Below are positions 1 through 7,963 of a stretch of DNA of 64,000 nucleotides, piece by piece. Source of the DNA: Fidelibacterota bacterium UBA2986 (lineage in GTDB: Bacteria; Fidelibacterota; Marinisomatia; Marinisomatales; AB-629-J13); contig DEAI01000006.1 of assembly GCA_002346675.1 (NCBI GenBank), positions 57,504 through 121,503 of the forward strand. The letters are read 5' to 3'. The position numbers and the translations under genes were made by a program. Under the pieces are notes generated by a model, which searched no databases, was not told where the DNA came from, and worked only from the letters and a program-made list of their open reading frames with translations. Each line of letters opens with the position of its first letter. The first letter of the stretch is position 1.

Positions 1-683
1 GGGTCCTGCCAGTCATTGGTGATTTCTCCCTGGTAAATCTCTTTACTACTCGAGGAATAGGATTGAATTAATACAATGGTATGTATATTATTCAAATCCC
101 AAGAAGGATCTAAATCAAAATGATGTGAGAACTGTCCTGTCTCTCCTTCTGCATATAGGTCAAAAGCAAAATGTTCATAACCTTCTACAGTAGCAAAATA
201 ATTGTTATTATAAAAATAGGTTAGAAGAAAGACTATCTTATTATCGCTGGTTGTAATATCTCCTGTCATAGCAATATCTGCAACTAGATCTAACCCACCA
301 TCATTTTGATTCAAATATGTAATAAAATCCATTTGGACTGGACTATCATCATTAATTAAATCATTATAAACATTCATATAATATGGGTACATATTGGTTC
401 CACCACCGACCACATCCGTGTGACCATTAAATTCAACATGAGGAATTCCTCCGACGCCATACATTGAATTACGCTGGGAGTATCCGGGGCTGGTATGTCC
501 GTCACCTTCCCAAATTAGGGGAATAACATTGGTATGATTTTCGTAAAGCTGTTTGAGCCCGGCCCGGGCATCAGGACAGTATCCTCACCAAGTTTGAGTG
601 AAAACCTCACCAACAACTGAAATTTGAGTTCCAAAGATAAGTGAGTTTATGAACACACCCATGACAATCATTATTTTTTTCAT
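1..683 (-). CDS. Omp28/thioredoxin-like candidate selenoprotein with UxxC motif (3' end beyond window)
   Basis: Read from the ATG at 683, the frame stays open to the window edge except for one TGA at 585-587 (codon 33). The product begins with a hydrophobic signal-like segment (MKKIMIVMGVFINSLIF), then reads EVFTQTW-(TGA)-GYCPDARAGLKQLY. The TGA sits exactly where the neighbouring Omp28-like protein at 800-2119 has the first Cys of its CxxC (LLELFTNVGCSPC). Later it has the GGIPHVEFNG stretch, resembling the cis-proline region of the thioredoxin fold. The frame remains protein-like for about 195 codons after the TGA. Established knowledge: Sec replacing the first Cys of CxxC is the commonest form of redox selenoprotein. 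Inference: an exported thiol oxidoreductase with selenocysteine at position 33. TGA is an ordinary stop elsewhere here (gltX, sucC, rpmF, plsX), so code reassignment is unlikely. The alternative is a nonsense mutation or sequencing error. No sel genes are in the window. Confidence 0.8.
549..587 (-). promoter_or_regulatory. Candidate bacterial SECIS element directly 3' of the in-frame UGA
   Basis: On the minus strand the UGA (587-585) is followed by 11 nt (584-574), then an upper stem UGA/UCA (573-571 with 556-554), one bulged U (570), a GCCC/GGGC stem (569-566 with 560-557) and a five-base GGGCC loop (565-561). A lower stem CUGU/ACAG (579-576 with 552-549) extends it. From my knowledge of E. 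coli fdhF, its SelB-binding hairpin has the same plan: 11-nt spacer, 3-bp stem, bulged U, short stem, loop starting GG. The 13 bases of 557-569 are all G or C in an AT-rich gene, which suggests RNA structure is constraining codon choice. Function is inferred; the pairing is seen. Confidence 0.75.
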
Positions 684-799
684 TTTTCGCTCCCTTAATT
701 CAATATTTTTATAAAAATTTATACTAAAACACTTCATCTAAAACCTATCTCTTCAAAAGTTACTCTGGAAGGTACAAATATTCTAGGATATCTCCAATT

Positions 800-2119
800 T
801 TAATGTGATACCGGCAAAAGTGAATGCACCCGATTCGATTGATAAATTTTATTGGTCTGTACCGATTGGACCATTGACACAACATAGAAAAAAGGATTAT
901 CGTTGGAATATCCTTCCGGTTTTAAGAGAGATATTCGTGATGTATACATCTCATCCTTAGTAAGTGAACTGAATTCAGCACTTGAATTTAGATCTCTCAT
1001 GACCTGCATATGAATCAGCTCACCATTGAAAGCTGCATATTCTATACTATCCTCAACAACTACTGCCCAAATCTTCACCACATCATTGATTGTATTAAAC
1101 GGTCGCACTTCCAAATCAACAATAATGCTGTCACCACTAGCTGATAGATCATAAGTGTGTCCTAAATACATGTCACTTTCCTGTGCAATTTCAGATAAAA
1201 CGATGCTATTGGCATTATTTTCTACGGGACTCTGTCCATTCAAAATGTGAACACCGTTAATTAAAACGACAGGACAAAACAGAATATTGTACATTGTCCG
1301 TCTTAGCTCAACATCAGCCGGATTATAATCATACATAGGGTCGATTGGCAGCGGTGAGTTCCAGTGATATCGAATTATAGTTATATTTTGGTCATAATCA
1401 TACAAAATATCATCCAAAATATGGTTTACCGGTACACATGGACTGCAACCTACATTCGTAAACAATTCCAATAATACCGAGTTGGCATCTTCACAATTAT
1501 TTGATTGATCATCATCACAATATCCACAGCCATCAACTACAGCATTACCCCCCCAATTTCCTGAACAGTCCTGAACACAATCATTGCTGTAATCCTCATC
1601 GCAAACATTACATTCATCTAAATATGCTCCCCCCCCACATTCACCATTACAGTCCTTTTCTGTACCATCCGGATAGCCTGGACATGCACAATCACTATCT
1701 CCATTACAAACTCCACAGTTATCAATAAGTGCTGTCCCGTTACACCTTCCTAAACAATCCAACTCCCCCGGACATGCGATCACCGATAAATCAAAATAAA
1801 GAACGGATTTAGAATAATCTGAGTTTACCTGAAATTTTAACAGTGAAGGTCCCTGCTCCTTACCATAAAATATAATATTGTTTTTACTTACGGAGACAAT
1901 ATTTACCTTACTCGTATCAGAAATAGTTAATAGTTGTGGTGTCCCAATTACTTTATTCAGTTGACTCATTAATGAGTCCAAATTATAATATAAAGTGTCT
2001 TTATGAATTAAATTATTTGAAATCACAATTTCATCTACGGGAGGGTCCACTGCATTCGGAATTAAATCACATCCAAAATAAATAAGAAAAATACTGACCA
2101 AGAAAAAATGATTTTTCAA
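800..2119 (-). CDS. Omp28-like lipoprotein with cysteine-rich repeats and a thioredoxin-like CxxC domain
   Basis: A 439-residue secreted protein. The N-terminus is a lipoprotein signal ending in a lipobox-like IYFGC (Cys17). Residues 30-110 are a beta-rich region I cannot name. Residues 116-209 hold about three cysteine-rich units of the form DC-x-G-x-C-x-G...D-x-C-x-x-C, rich in Asp and Asn and possibly metal-binding, resembling calcium-binding spacer repeats in other surface proteins. From about 215 comes LLELFTNVGCSPC with a CxxC at 225/228, typical of Omp28-like thioredoxin-fold proteins, and a C-terminal beta domain. It overlaps the upstream barrel gene by four bases (ATGA), so the two are translationally coupled. 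It is a paralogue of the candidate selenoprotein just downstream. Likely role: surface or periplasmic thiol chemistry; substrate unknown. Confidence 0.8.
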   Translation of the reverse strand: MKNHFFLVSIFLIYFGCDLIPNAVDPPVDEIVISNNLIHKDTLYYNLDSLMSQLNKVIGTPQLLTISDTSKVNIVSVSKNNIIFYGKEQGPSLLKFQVNSDYSKSVLYFDLSVIACPGELDCLGRCNGTALIDNCGVCNGDSDCACPGYPDGTEKDCNGECGGGAYLDECNVCDEDYSNDCVQDCSGNWGGNAVVDGCGYCDDDQSNNCEDANSVLLELFTNVGCSPCVPVNHILDDILYDYDQNITIIRYHWNSPLPIDPMYDYNPADVELRRTMYNILFCPVVLINGVHILNGQSPVENNANSIVLSEIAQESDMYLGHTYDLSASGDSIIVDLEVRPFNTINDVVKIWAVVVEDSIEYAAFNGELIHMQVMRDLNSSAEFSSLTKDEMYTSRISLLKPEGYSNDNPFFYVVSMVQSVQTNKIYQSNRVHSLLPVSH

Positions 2120-3747
2120 AATCTAACTTCCAACATTAATCGCATCCCGTCAAACGGACTGATATATCGACACACTCCTCCGGTGCATCTCACCCCGCCT
2201 TTTTCGGCTCCGTAATTTGTTCTGAGTGTTATAATAGAAGAGGGTTTATAGGAAATTTCTCCGCTTATCCAACGTGCATTTTCATCGAATGAAGGGTCAG
2301 ATGTCTGATCTGTAACCAATGAGAATGATAATTTTTGTTTCCAATCGACTGATAAAATTACTTGCTGATTTTTATAATTTTTTCCACTCTTTGAAACATT
2401 TTGTGTGCCAAGTAAACCGCTGAATACATAGGAACCCATTTGTTTAGAGAAATAAAACGGAATAAAGGAAATATATTGTTCTTTTGAGATTCCATCTGTA
2501 GAATAATCAGTAAAAGCAGCGAAGGATCGATTTTGGAATGTTATATCAGAATATTCCAGTTCAATATACCACTCTTGAAAAGGAAAATATTCTATATCCA
2601 TTTTAGGCAAAAATTGAGTGTTTTTTAGTTCGCTGATTGATGTTCTACTGGCCTGAGAATAAATTCCGGTCAGCAAAAATGATTCACCTAAATTTTTTCG
2701 GTAATCTATATTAAACCCAACCTCATCTCCATAATCCACAACATGGGTCAAGTTTGCCAACAATCCAACCACATGTTGAGGAAGCGAGGTAGGTCCTAAA
2801 TTAAATGGTAATGATTTTGAGGCAAGACGGTTAAAATTTATTTTATTATCAGACGACTCAATTCCATATTGATATAATTTATATTCGATCGTTAAAGTGG
2901 AATGATCAGGTAATGATCCAATCCATTGGGAATATAAAACAGTACCAGTTTGGTTAGATATGGATTCAACAGTTTTTAATACTGTACCATCAAATTCCTG
3001 CTTGACTAGAGGAAGGTCAAACCATTTCTTTAAAGCTCCGTATTCTATATTCCATTCCCAATTATCTGAAAAATACGTAAATGTAATCCCACTTCCAATG
3101 ATAGTTGCTTCCTGTTCATTAGTATCTACAATGGTCGATGAAAGAGTCTCTATATTCAGTGATTCCATTCGGACCGGAGACCTAAATTTGGATAAAGTAA
3201 AATAACCAGAACTATTCCAATCTTGATCTTCTGGAAAATAACTTAGTTGAGCCCCTCCAGCATCATAACTAGTCAAAATATCCGGTGTGCGGTCAGCTGA
3301 TGGAGAATATGAAGTAAACTCATTCCTTCTGCCATAGAGAGATGTGATTTGAATCTCCTCACTCAGATCAAAATCTACTCGTAGACCAAATGGACGGTTA
3401 TCAAAATCTAACGATTTATCCTCAAAGAAGTTAAAGGCCAGCCCGTTTCCAAAAACGGCTGTTAAGTGCCCTGAATAAAGAGCCCATGACTCTTGAACCA
3501 AGTTAAAAGATAACGTACGAATTCCCGATAATTTAAGTCCATATTCCGGAGGTTTATTATAGACAAATTCCGAAGTAACATCCCAGTTATCCCCTTGAAT
3601 ATTTAAAGTTAAAAAATTTTCAGCATAGGTAAATTCATTTTCGGGTTGCATATTTTCACCATATCGGGAATAAATACTTCCTCTATATTCTTGTGCAAAA
3701 ACACTGGTAAATATGCTAACTATAAAGATAGTTAAATATAAATTCAT
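2116..3747 (-). CDS. Putative outer-membrane beta-barrel protein (DUF6029-like)
   Basis: 543 residues with a clear signal peptide cleaved near FAQ-EYRG (residues 18-19). The rest alternates polar and aromatic/hydrophobic residues in short strands, with many Tyr, Trp and Phe, and the last residues are LMLEVRF, ending in Phe as outer-membrane barrels usually do. The early segment with FGNGLAFNFFEDKSLDFDNRPFGLRVDF resembles the DUF6029 family of Bacteroidetes-type outer-membrane proteins; that family name is from memory and tentative. It lies 17 nt after the TlpA-like gene and overlaps the Omp28-like gene, so all are probably one transcript. It may be a surface partner or conduit for the thiol proteins. 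Function unknown. Confidence 0.7.
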   Translation of the reverse strand: MNLYLTIFIVSIFTSVFAQEYRGSIYSRYGENMQPENEFTYAENFLTLNIQGDNWDVTSEFVYNKPPEYGLKLSGIRTLSFNLVQESWALYSGHLTAVFGNGLAFNFFEDKSLDFDNRPFGLRVDFDLSEEIQITSLYGRRNEFTSYSPSADRTPDILTSYDAGGAQLSYFPEDQDWNSSGYFTLSKFRSPVRMESLNIETLSSTIVDTNEQEATIIGSGITFTYFSDNWEWNIEYGALKKWFDLPLVKQEFDGTVLKTVESISNQTGTVLYSQWIGSLPDHSTLTIEYKLYQYGIESSDNKINFNRLASKSLPFNLGPTSLPQHVVGLLANLTHVVDYGDEVGFNIDYRKNLGESFLLTGIYSQASRTSISELKNTQFLPKMDIEYFPFQEWYIELEYSDITFQNRSFAAFTDYSTDGISKEQYISFIPFYFSKQMGSYVFSGLLGTQNVSKSGKNYKNQQVILSVDWKQKLSFSLVTDQTSDPSFDENARWISGEISYKPSSIITLRTNYGAEKGGVRCTGGVCRYISPFDGMRLMLEVRF

Positions 3748-3764
3748 CTGAGAAGTGCTATTTT

Positions 3765-4310
3765 TTAATCTAACTTCGTAGAATCTGAGGCAGCTTTTTT
3801 AGTCCCATCCAATACATCTACAATCACCGCTTCCATTTCCTTTTCATCTCCAGGGATGTAACCGGAATGTTCCCATAATATTTTTCCATCTGGAGAAACT
3901 AGTATAGAAAATGGAAGAGCTTCTGTATTAAATTTTTCAAAGAATCTTTGCTCTGTATCTAAGTATATCGCATAAGAAATCTTCTTTGATTTTAATGTAG
4001 TAGAAATTTTCTTTATAGTTTTAGAGTCATCGACTGAAATTCCAACAACCTGAAAATCATCATCTTTATATTTATGGTGCATGATTTCTAATTCTTTCAT
4101 CTCCTTCAAACAAGGAACGCACCATGTAGCCCAAAAGCTCATCATAGTATATTTTTCATTTAAAATCTTTTTTGTGGATATCTTTCTACCTTTTAATGAT
4201 TTTATTTTTACATTAGGTAAATCTCGATACTCCTCTTTAATATCTACTCCTTCAGAGTATAATAATGATATGTGTGTGAAAATTAAAAATCCTATTATTT
4301 TGTATTTCAT
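3765..4310 (-). CDS. TlpA/ResA-like periplasmic thioredoxin
   Basis: 181 residues: an N-terminal signal sequence (about residues 1-19, no lipobox Cys) followed by a thioredoxin fold of the AhpC/TSA-Redoxin type. The redox motif is FWATWCVPCLKEM with Cys64 and Cys67; the cis-proline region reads EALPFSILVSPDG, and a DGKILWEHSGYIPG hairpin follows, as in TlpA and ResA. These proteins reduce disulfides in periplasmic or surface proteins with electrons from DsbD or CcdA. It is the first gene of the minus-strand operon leading to the barrel protein and two Omp28-like thiol proteins, one a candidate selenoprotein, so its natural clients may be those neighbours (inference). A DsbD is encoded at 57829-59697. 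Confidence 0.88.
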   Translation of the reverse strand: MKYKIIGFLIFTHISLLYSEGVDIKEEYRDLPNVKIKSLKGRKISTKKILNEKYTMMSFWATWCVPCLKEMKELEIMHHKYKDDDFQVVGISVDDSKTIKKISTTLKSKKISYAIYLDTEQRFFEKFNTEALPFSILVSPDGKILWEHSGYIPGDEKEMEAVIVDVLDGTKKAASDSTKLD

Positions 4311-4453
4311 ATTTTAACCCAATTTTATATTAACTTAGTCTCGATACGAGATTTATTACTTATATTCGACAATATAAACTAGAATTTTATTCCAATGCAA
4401 ACATTTGCTCTAAATTCATTGGAAATAATAATAAGTTTTTATATATAACAAAC

Positions 4454-4477
4454 AAATGTAAGTTATTACTTACATTT
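4454..4477. repeat. Perfect 10-bp inverted repeat, possible weak terminator of gltX-glnS
   Basis: Arms AAATGTAAGT (4454-4463) and ACTTACATTT (4468-4477) are perfectly complementary around a TATT loop. It lies about 30 nt beyond the glnS stop on the minus strand and is followed there by the T-rich run GTTTGTTAT, so it could be an AT-rich intrinsic terminator. A shorter palindrome, TCTCG-ATA-CGAGA, is at 4339-4351 just upstream of the TlpA-like gene and could be an operator. Neither function is proven. Confidence 0.4.
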
Positions 4478-4506
4478 ATAAATTATTTTCTTCTATCCTA
4501 TCTAAG

Positions 4507-6192
4507 CTATCCAAAATTATTATCAACTTTCTTTTGTATTTTTTTCCAGGTGTCTCTTAGTGAAACCGTCCTATTAAAAATCAAATATTGTTCTGAAAAG
4601 TCTTCAGAGTCTAAACAAAAATAACCCTGTCTCTCAAATTGGATGGTTTCCCCTTTTTTAACGGTTTGAACTGCTGGCTCCACTCTGCTTCCCTTTAAAA
4701 CACTTAAAGAATTCGGATTTATATTTTGTGTAAAATGCCCTCCCTCCTCCACTTTTGCTGGATTCTCAGTTGTAAATAATCTATCGTACAAACGAACTTC
4801 CATTGGCAGTGAATTCTCTGCCGATACCCAATGAAGTGTCCCCTTCACTTTTCTACCATCCGGAGCGGAACCTCCCTTTGTTTCAGGGTCATATGTACAT
4901 CTTAATTCCACAATTTCTCCATTCTCATTTTTTATTATGTCTTTACAGGTGATAAAATATGCATATCGGAGTCGAACTTCTTTCCCCAGTGTCAATCGAA
5001 AAAACTTTTTGGGTGCATCTTCCATAAAATCTGATTTTTCTATAAATAATTCCCTGCTGAATGGGATCTTTCGTTTTCCAGCACTTGGATCTTCAGGATT
5101 GTTAATTCCCTCCACCTCTTCCACTTTATCCTCTGGGAAATTCTCTATTACTATTTTAAGAGGATCTAATACTCCCATAAATCGTAACGCTCGTTTGTTC
5201 AAATCTTCCCTTACCGAGTGTTCAAGCAGAGCTATATCTGCTGTCATCTCCCGCTTCGCTACTCCCAGATTTTCTGCAAATTTTCGAATGGAGGCCGGTG
5301 AATAGCCCCGCCTTCTCATTCCTGATATAGTGGGCATTCTCGGATCATTCCATCCAGACACGTAGTTGCCCTCCACCAGCTCCAATAGCATTCGTTTGCT
5401 CATAACAGTAAAATTCAAATTCAATCGAGCAAATTCAATTTGCCGGGGATGATAGACATTTAACTGTTCTAAAAACCAGTCATAGAGTGGTCGATGATCC
5501 TCAAATTCCAGCGTACAAAGTGAATGAGTAATTCCCTCGATGGAATCTTCCAGACCATGGGCCCAATCATACATAGGATAAATACACCATGCGTCCCCGG
5601 TTCTGTGATGAGATTCATGCAAGATCCTATAAAGAACCGGATCTCTCATATTCAGATTAGAGTTATTCATATCAATTTTTGCACGAAGTACTTTTGAACC
5701 ATTGGAAAACTCTCCTGCTTTCATTCGCCTGAATAAATCCAGATTCTCATCAGTGGGACGATTACGAAAAGGGCTTTCCCTACCTGATTTGGTCAAAGTA
5801 CCCCGAAATTGATTGATTTCTTCTGCAGATAAGTCACAGATAAATGCTTTTCCGTTTTTCACCAGAGTCTCAGCATGAGTGTACATTTCATCAAAATAGT
5901 CTGAGGCATACAGTATTTTATCTCCCCACTCAAAACCCAACCATCTCACATCTTCGATAATGGAACTTACATACTCTTCTTCTTCTTTGGATGGATTGGT
6001 ATCATCAAACCTCAGATTGCACTGACCGTTGTATTTTTCTGCAAAACCAAAATTGATGCAGATGGATTTGGCATGGCCAATGTGAAGATATCCATTTGGT
6101 TCCGGTGGAAATCGTGTGATGATATTTTTATGTTTTCCTGAGGACAGATCATCTTCAATAATCTGCTGAATAAAATTTTTGGATTCAGTCAT
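4507..6192 (-). CDS. glnS: Glutaminyl-tRNA synthetase
   Basis: Class I synthetase charging tRNA-Gln directly. The start chosen is the ATG at 6192 (MTESKNFIQQII); a TTG six bases upstream is also possible. The resulting 561 residues match the usual length near 555. Seen: the PNGYLHIGHAKS signature near residue 35, the Rossmann domain, the VMSKRML version of KMSKS near residue 265, and the two C-terminal anticodon-binding beta-barrels. The start overlaps the end of gltX by eight bases (gltX stop at 6185-6187), so the two synthetases are co-translated. Direct charging suggests the cell does not need the GatCAB transamidation route for Gln. Confidence 0.96.
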   Translation of the reverse strand: MTESKNFIQQIIEDDLSSGKHKNIITRFPPEPNGYLHIGHAKSICINFGFAEKYNGQCNLRFDDTNPSKEEEEYVSSIIEDVRWLGFEWGDKILYASDYFDEMYTHAETLVKNGKAFICDLSAEEINQFRGTLTKSGRESPFRNRPTDENLDLFRRMKAGEFSNGSKVLRAKIDMNNSNLNMRDPVLYRILHESHHRTGDAWCIYPMYDWAHGLEDSIEGITHSLCTLEFEDHRPLYDWFLEQLNVYHPRQIEFARLNLNFTVMSKRMLLELVEGNYVSGWNDPRMPTISGMRRRGYSPASIRKFAENLGVAKREMTADIALLEHSVREDLNKRALRFMGVLDPLKIVIENFPEDKVEEVEGINNPEDPSAGKRKIPFSRELFIEKSDFMEDAPKKFFRLTLGKEVRLRYAYFITCKDIIKNENGEIVELRCTYDPETKGGSAPDGRKVKGTLHWVSAENSLPMEVRLYDRLFTTENPAKVEEGGHFTQNINPNSLSVLKGSRVEPAVQTVKKGETIQFERQGYFCLDSEDFSEQYLIFNRTVSLRDTWKKIQKKVDNNFG

Positions 6193-7627
6193 GATCAATT
6201 GGCAGTATTTCTACCGCTTTCTCTAGTCTTCTAATACATACATCCTTCCCTAAAACTTCCATCATATGAAACAGTGATGGACCTGCACCGGCTCCACTGA
6301 CAGCCAACCGAACAGGATGAATAAATTTTGCAGGACTCAGCTCTTTTATATCGCTTAATTTTCTCAATTCAATTTCTATATTTTCTTGGGTCCAAGTTAC
6401 TATATTTTTTAAGACTTCCATAAAATATATAATCAGTTCATTCACTTCATTAGTTTTCCACCGCTTTCTCATAGTTTTTGAATCATATTCTTGCGGATCA
6501 TCAAAAAAATAATCGCTGGAATCCATCAATTCAATAATTGTTTTACAGCGTGGTTTCATGAGCTCAATAACAGAGAGCAAATAATCGAGATATCTACTAT
6601 CTCCCCACAACATATTTATGGAATGAATTGAATTTAAAATATCCTCATTTTTCATTTTTAAGATCGTCTGCTGATTCACCCACTCCAGCTTTTGAATGTC
6701 AAATACCGCTCCTTTTTTTAAAACCCGCTCCAAAGAAAATTCACCAATTAGTTCCTCCAATCTAAAGAGCTCTTGTTCCGTCCCAGGGTTCCACCCCAGT
6801 AAAGCCAAATAATTTACCAAAGCGGAGCTTAAGAATCCCTGATCTCGAAATGCCTGTACTCCGGTAGCACCATGACGCTTACTCAACCGTTTTTTATCAG
6901 GTCCTAAGATCATGGGTAAATGTACAAATTGTGGAAGTCCATAACCCAGTGCATTGTATAAAATAATTTGTTTTGGAGTATTCGAAATGTGGTCCTCTCC
7001 ACGGATAATGTGAGTGATTCCCATATCGTTATCATCTACAACCGCAGTAAAATTGTATGTGGGAGAACCGTCCGTGCGGGCTACTATGAAATCATCCAGC
7101 TCATTATTTTGTACAGTAATTTCACCATAAATGGAGTCTGAAAATTTTGTTTCTCCTTTTGGTATTTTAATTCTGATTACATTTAAAGTATTATTTTCAA
7201 GCTTTACTTTAATATTGTTCTGTGTAAGAGAGCGACATGTCCCAGGGTAGGTATAGCCTAAACCTGCTTTTTCTCTTTCGCCCCTGATTCTAGCCAGCTC
7301 CTCCTTATCACAAAAACACCGATATGCATTATCTGATGTCAATAATTTTTGAATTGACTTTTTATATATATCATTTCTTTTGGATTGATAAACCAGTTTT
7401 TCATCCCAATCACAATTCATCCAATTCAGAGATTCGCAGATCTGATCCACAAAATTTTGCTTTGAGCGTACTTTATCAGTGTCTTCAATCCTCAGCAAGA
7501 ATGTCCCATTATGGGATCGTGCAAACAACCAATTGAATAATGCCGTTCTTGCACCGCCTAAATGGAGCTCTCCCGTTGGACTGGGAGCAAATCGGACTCT
7601 CACAGATTGGTTTGTATATTGTGTCAT
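6185..7627 (-). CDS. gltX: Glutamyl-tRNA synthetase
   Basis: 480 residues, the normal size for bacterial GluRS. The N-terminal catalytic domain has FAPSPTGELHLGGARTALFNW (the HIGH-type site), a connective region with IIRGEDHISNTPKQI, and KRLSKRHGAT as the KMSKS-type loop near residue 250; the helical anticodon-binding domain follows. The absence of a truncated C-terminus separates it from the short GluQ tRNA-modifying paralogue. It is the first gene of a two-gene minus-strand unit with glnS and is divergent from the EamA transporter, with 336 nt between. It stops with TGA, useful evidence that UGA is a normal stop codon in this genome. Confidence 0.96.
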   Translation of the reverse strand: MTQYTNQSVRVRFAPSPTGELHLGGARTALFNWLFARSHNGTFLLRIEDTDKVRSKQNFVDQICESLNWMNCDWDEKLVYQSKRNDIYKKSIQKLLTSDNAYRCFCDKEELARIRGEREKAGLGYTYPGTCRSLTQNNIKVKLENNTLNVIRIKIPKGETKFSDSIYGEITVQNNELDDFIVARTDGSPTYNFTAVVDDNDMGITHIIRGEDHISNTPKQIILYNALGYGLPQFVHLPMILGPDKKRLSKRHGATGVQAFRDQGFLSSALVNYLALLGWNPGTEQELFRLEELIGEFSLERVLKKGAVFDIQKLEWVNQQTILKMKNEDILNSIHSINMLWGDSRYLDYLLSVIELMKPRCKTIIELMDSSDYFFDDPQEYDSKTMRKRWKTNEVNELIIYFMEVLKNIVTWTQENIEIELRKLSDIKELSPAKFIHPVRLAVSGAGAGPSLFHMMEVLGKDVCIRRLEKAVEILPIDHD

Positions 7628-7963
7628 AATGAGGGCTCAAATTAAAACGAAAAAATCTTTCAAATAATTTACATTTTTTATAAATATCATACGTGTTCTT
7701 CTAACAACGGAGACTCAATACAAAACTTCGTGCAACAAAATGGAACGACTGAGTAAATTAAACTATATCTAAAAGAGATAAACCTATCCCAAGACTTGCA
7801 GTAATTATGATAACTAACATTGCCAATATATAAAGTGTCAGGAATTTAGAAAAATTTAATCAAAATTATTCCTCAGCTAAATAATTTCTAAACGCACGAA
7901 CAACTGATACAGTATAACTTTTGTTATCAATTTATCTAAATAAACTTCATCTTAGATTATAAT
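7628..7963. other. Divergent intergenic region between gltX and the EamA gene
   Basis: 336 nt, very AT-rich, presumably carrying the gltX promoter and that of the EamA transporter. I find no tRNA, riboswitch or strong hairpin. On the minus strand a short open frame (7758-7859) would encode a hydrophobic peptide ending LAMLVIITASLGIGLSLLDIV, with an ATG at 7820 but no start codon earlier in the frame. It could be the remnant of a tiny membrane protein or chance. Confidence 0.5.

Noticed and set aside
585..587. In-frame TGA taken as a sign of a pseudogene or of a changed genetic code
   Set aside because: TGA ends normal genes here (gltX, sucC, rpmF, plsX), so the code is standard. The TGA falls exactly on the redox Cys and is followed by a SECIS-like hairpin, so selenocysteine explains it better than decay. 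Sequencing error cannot be fully excluded.
1501..1728. Plus-strand frame rich in His, Pro and Asn
   Set aside because: It is antisense to the cysteine-rich repeat of the Omp28-like gene; its composition is a shadow of those codons and it has no ribosome-binding site.
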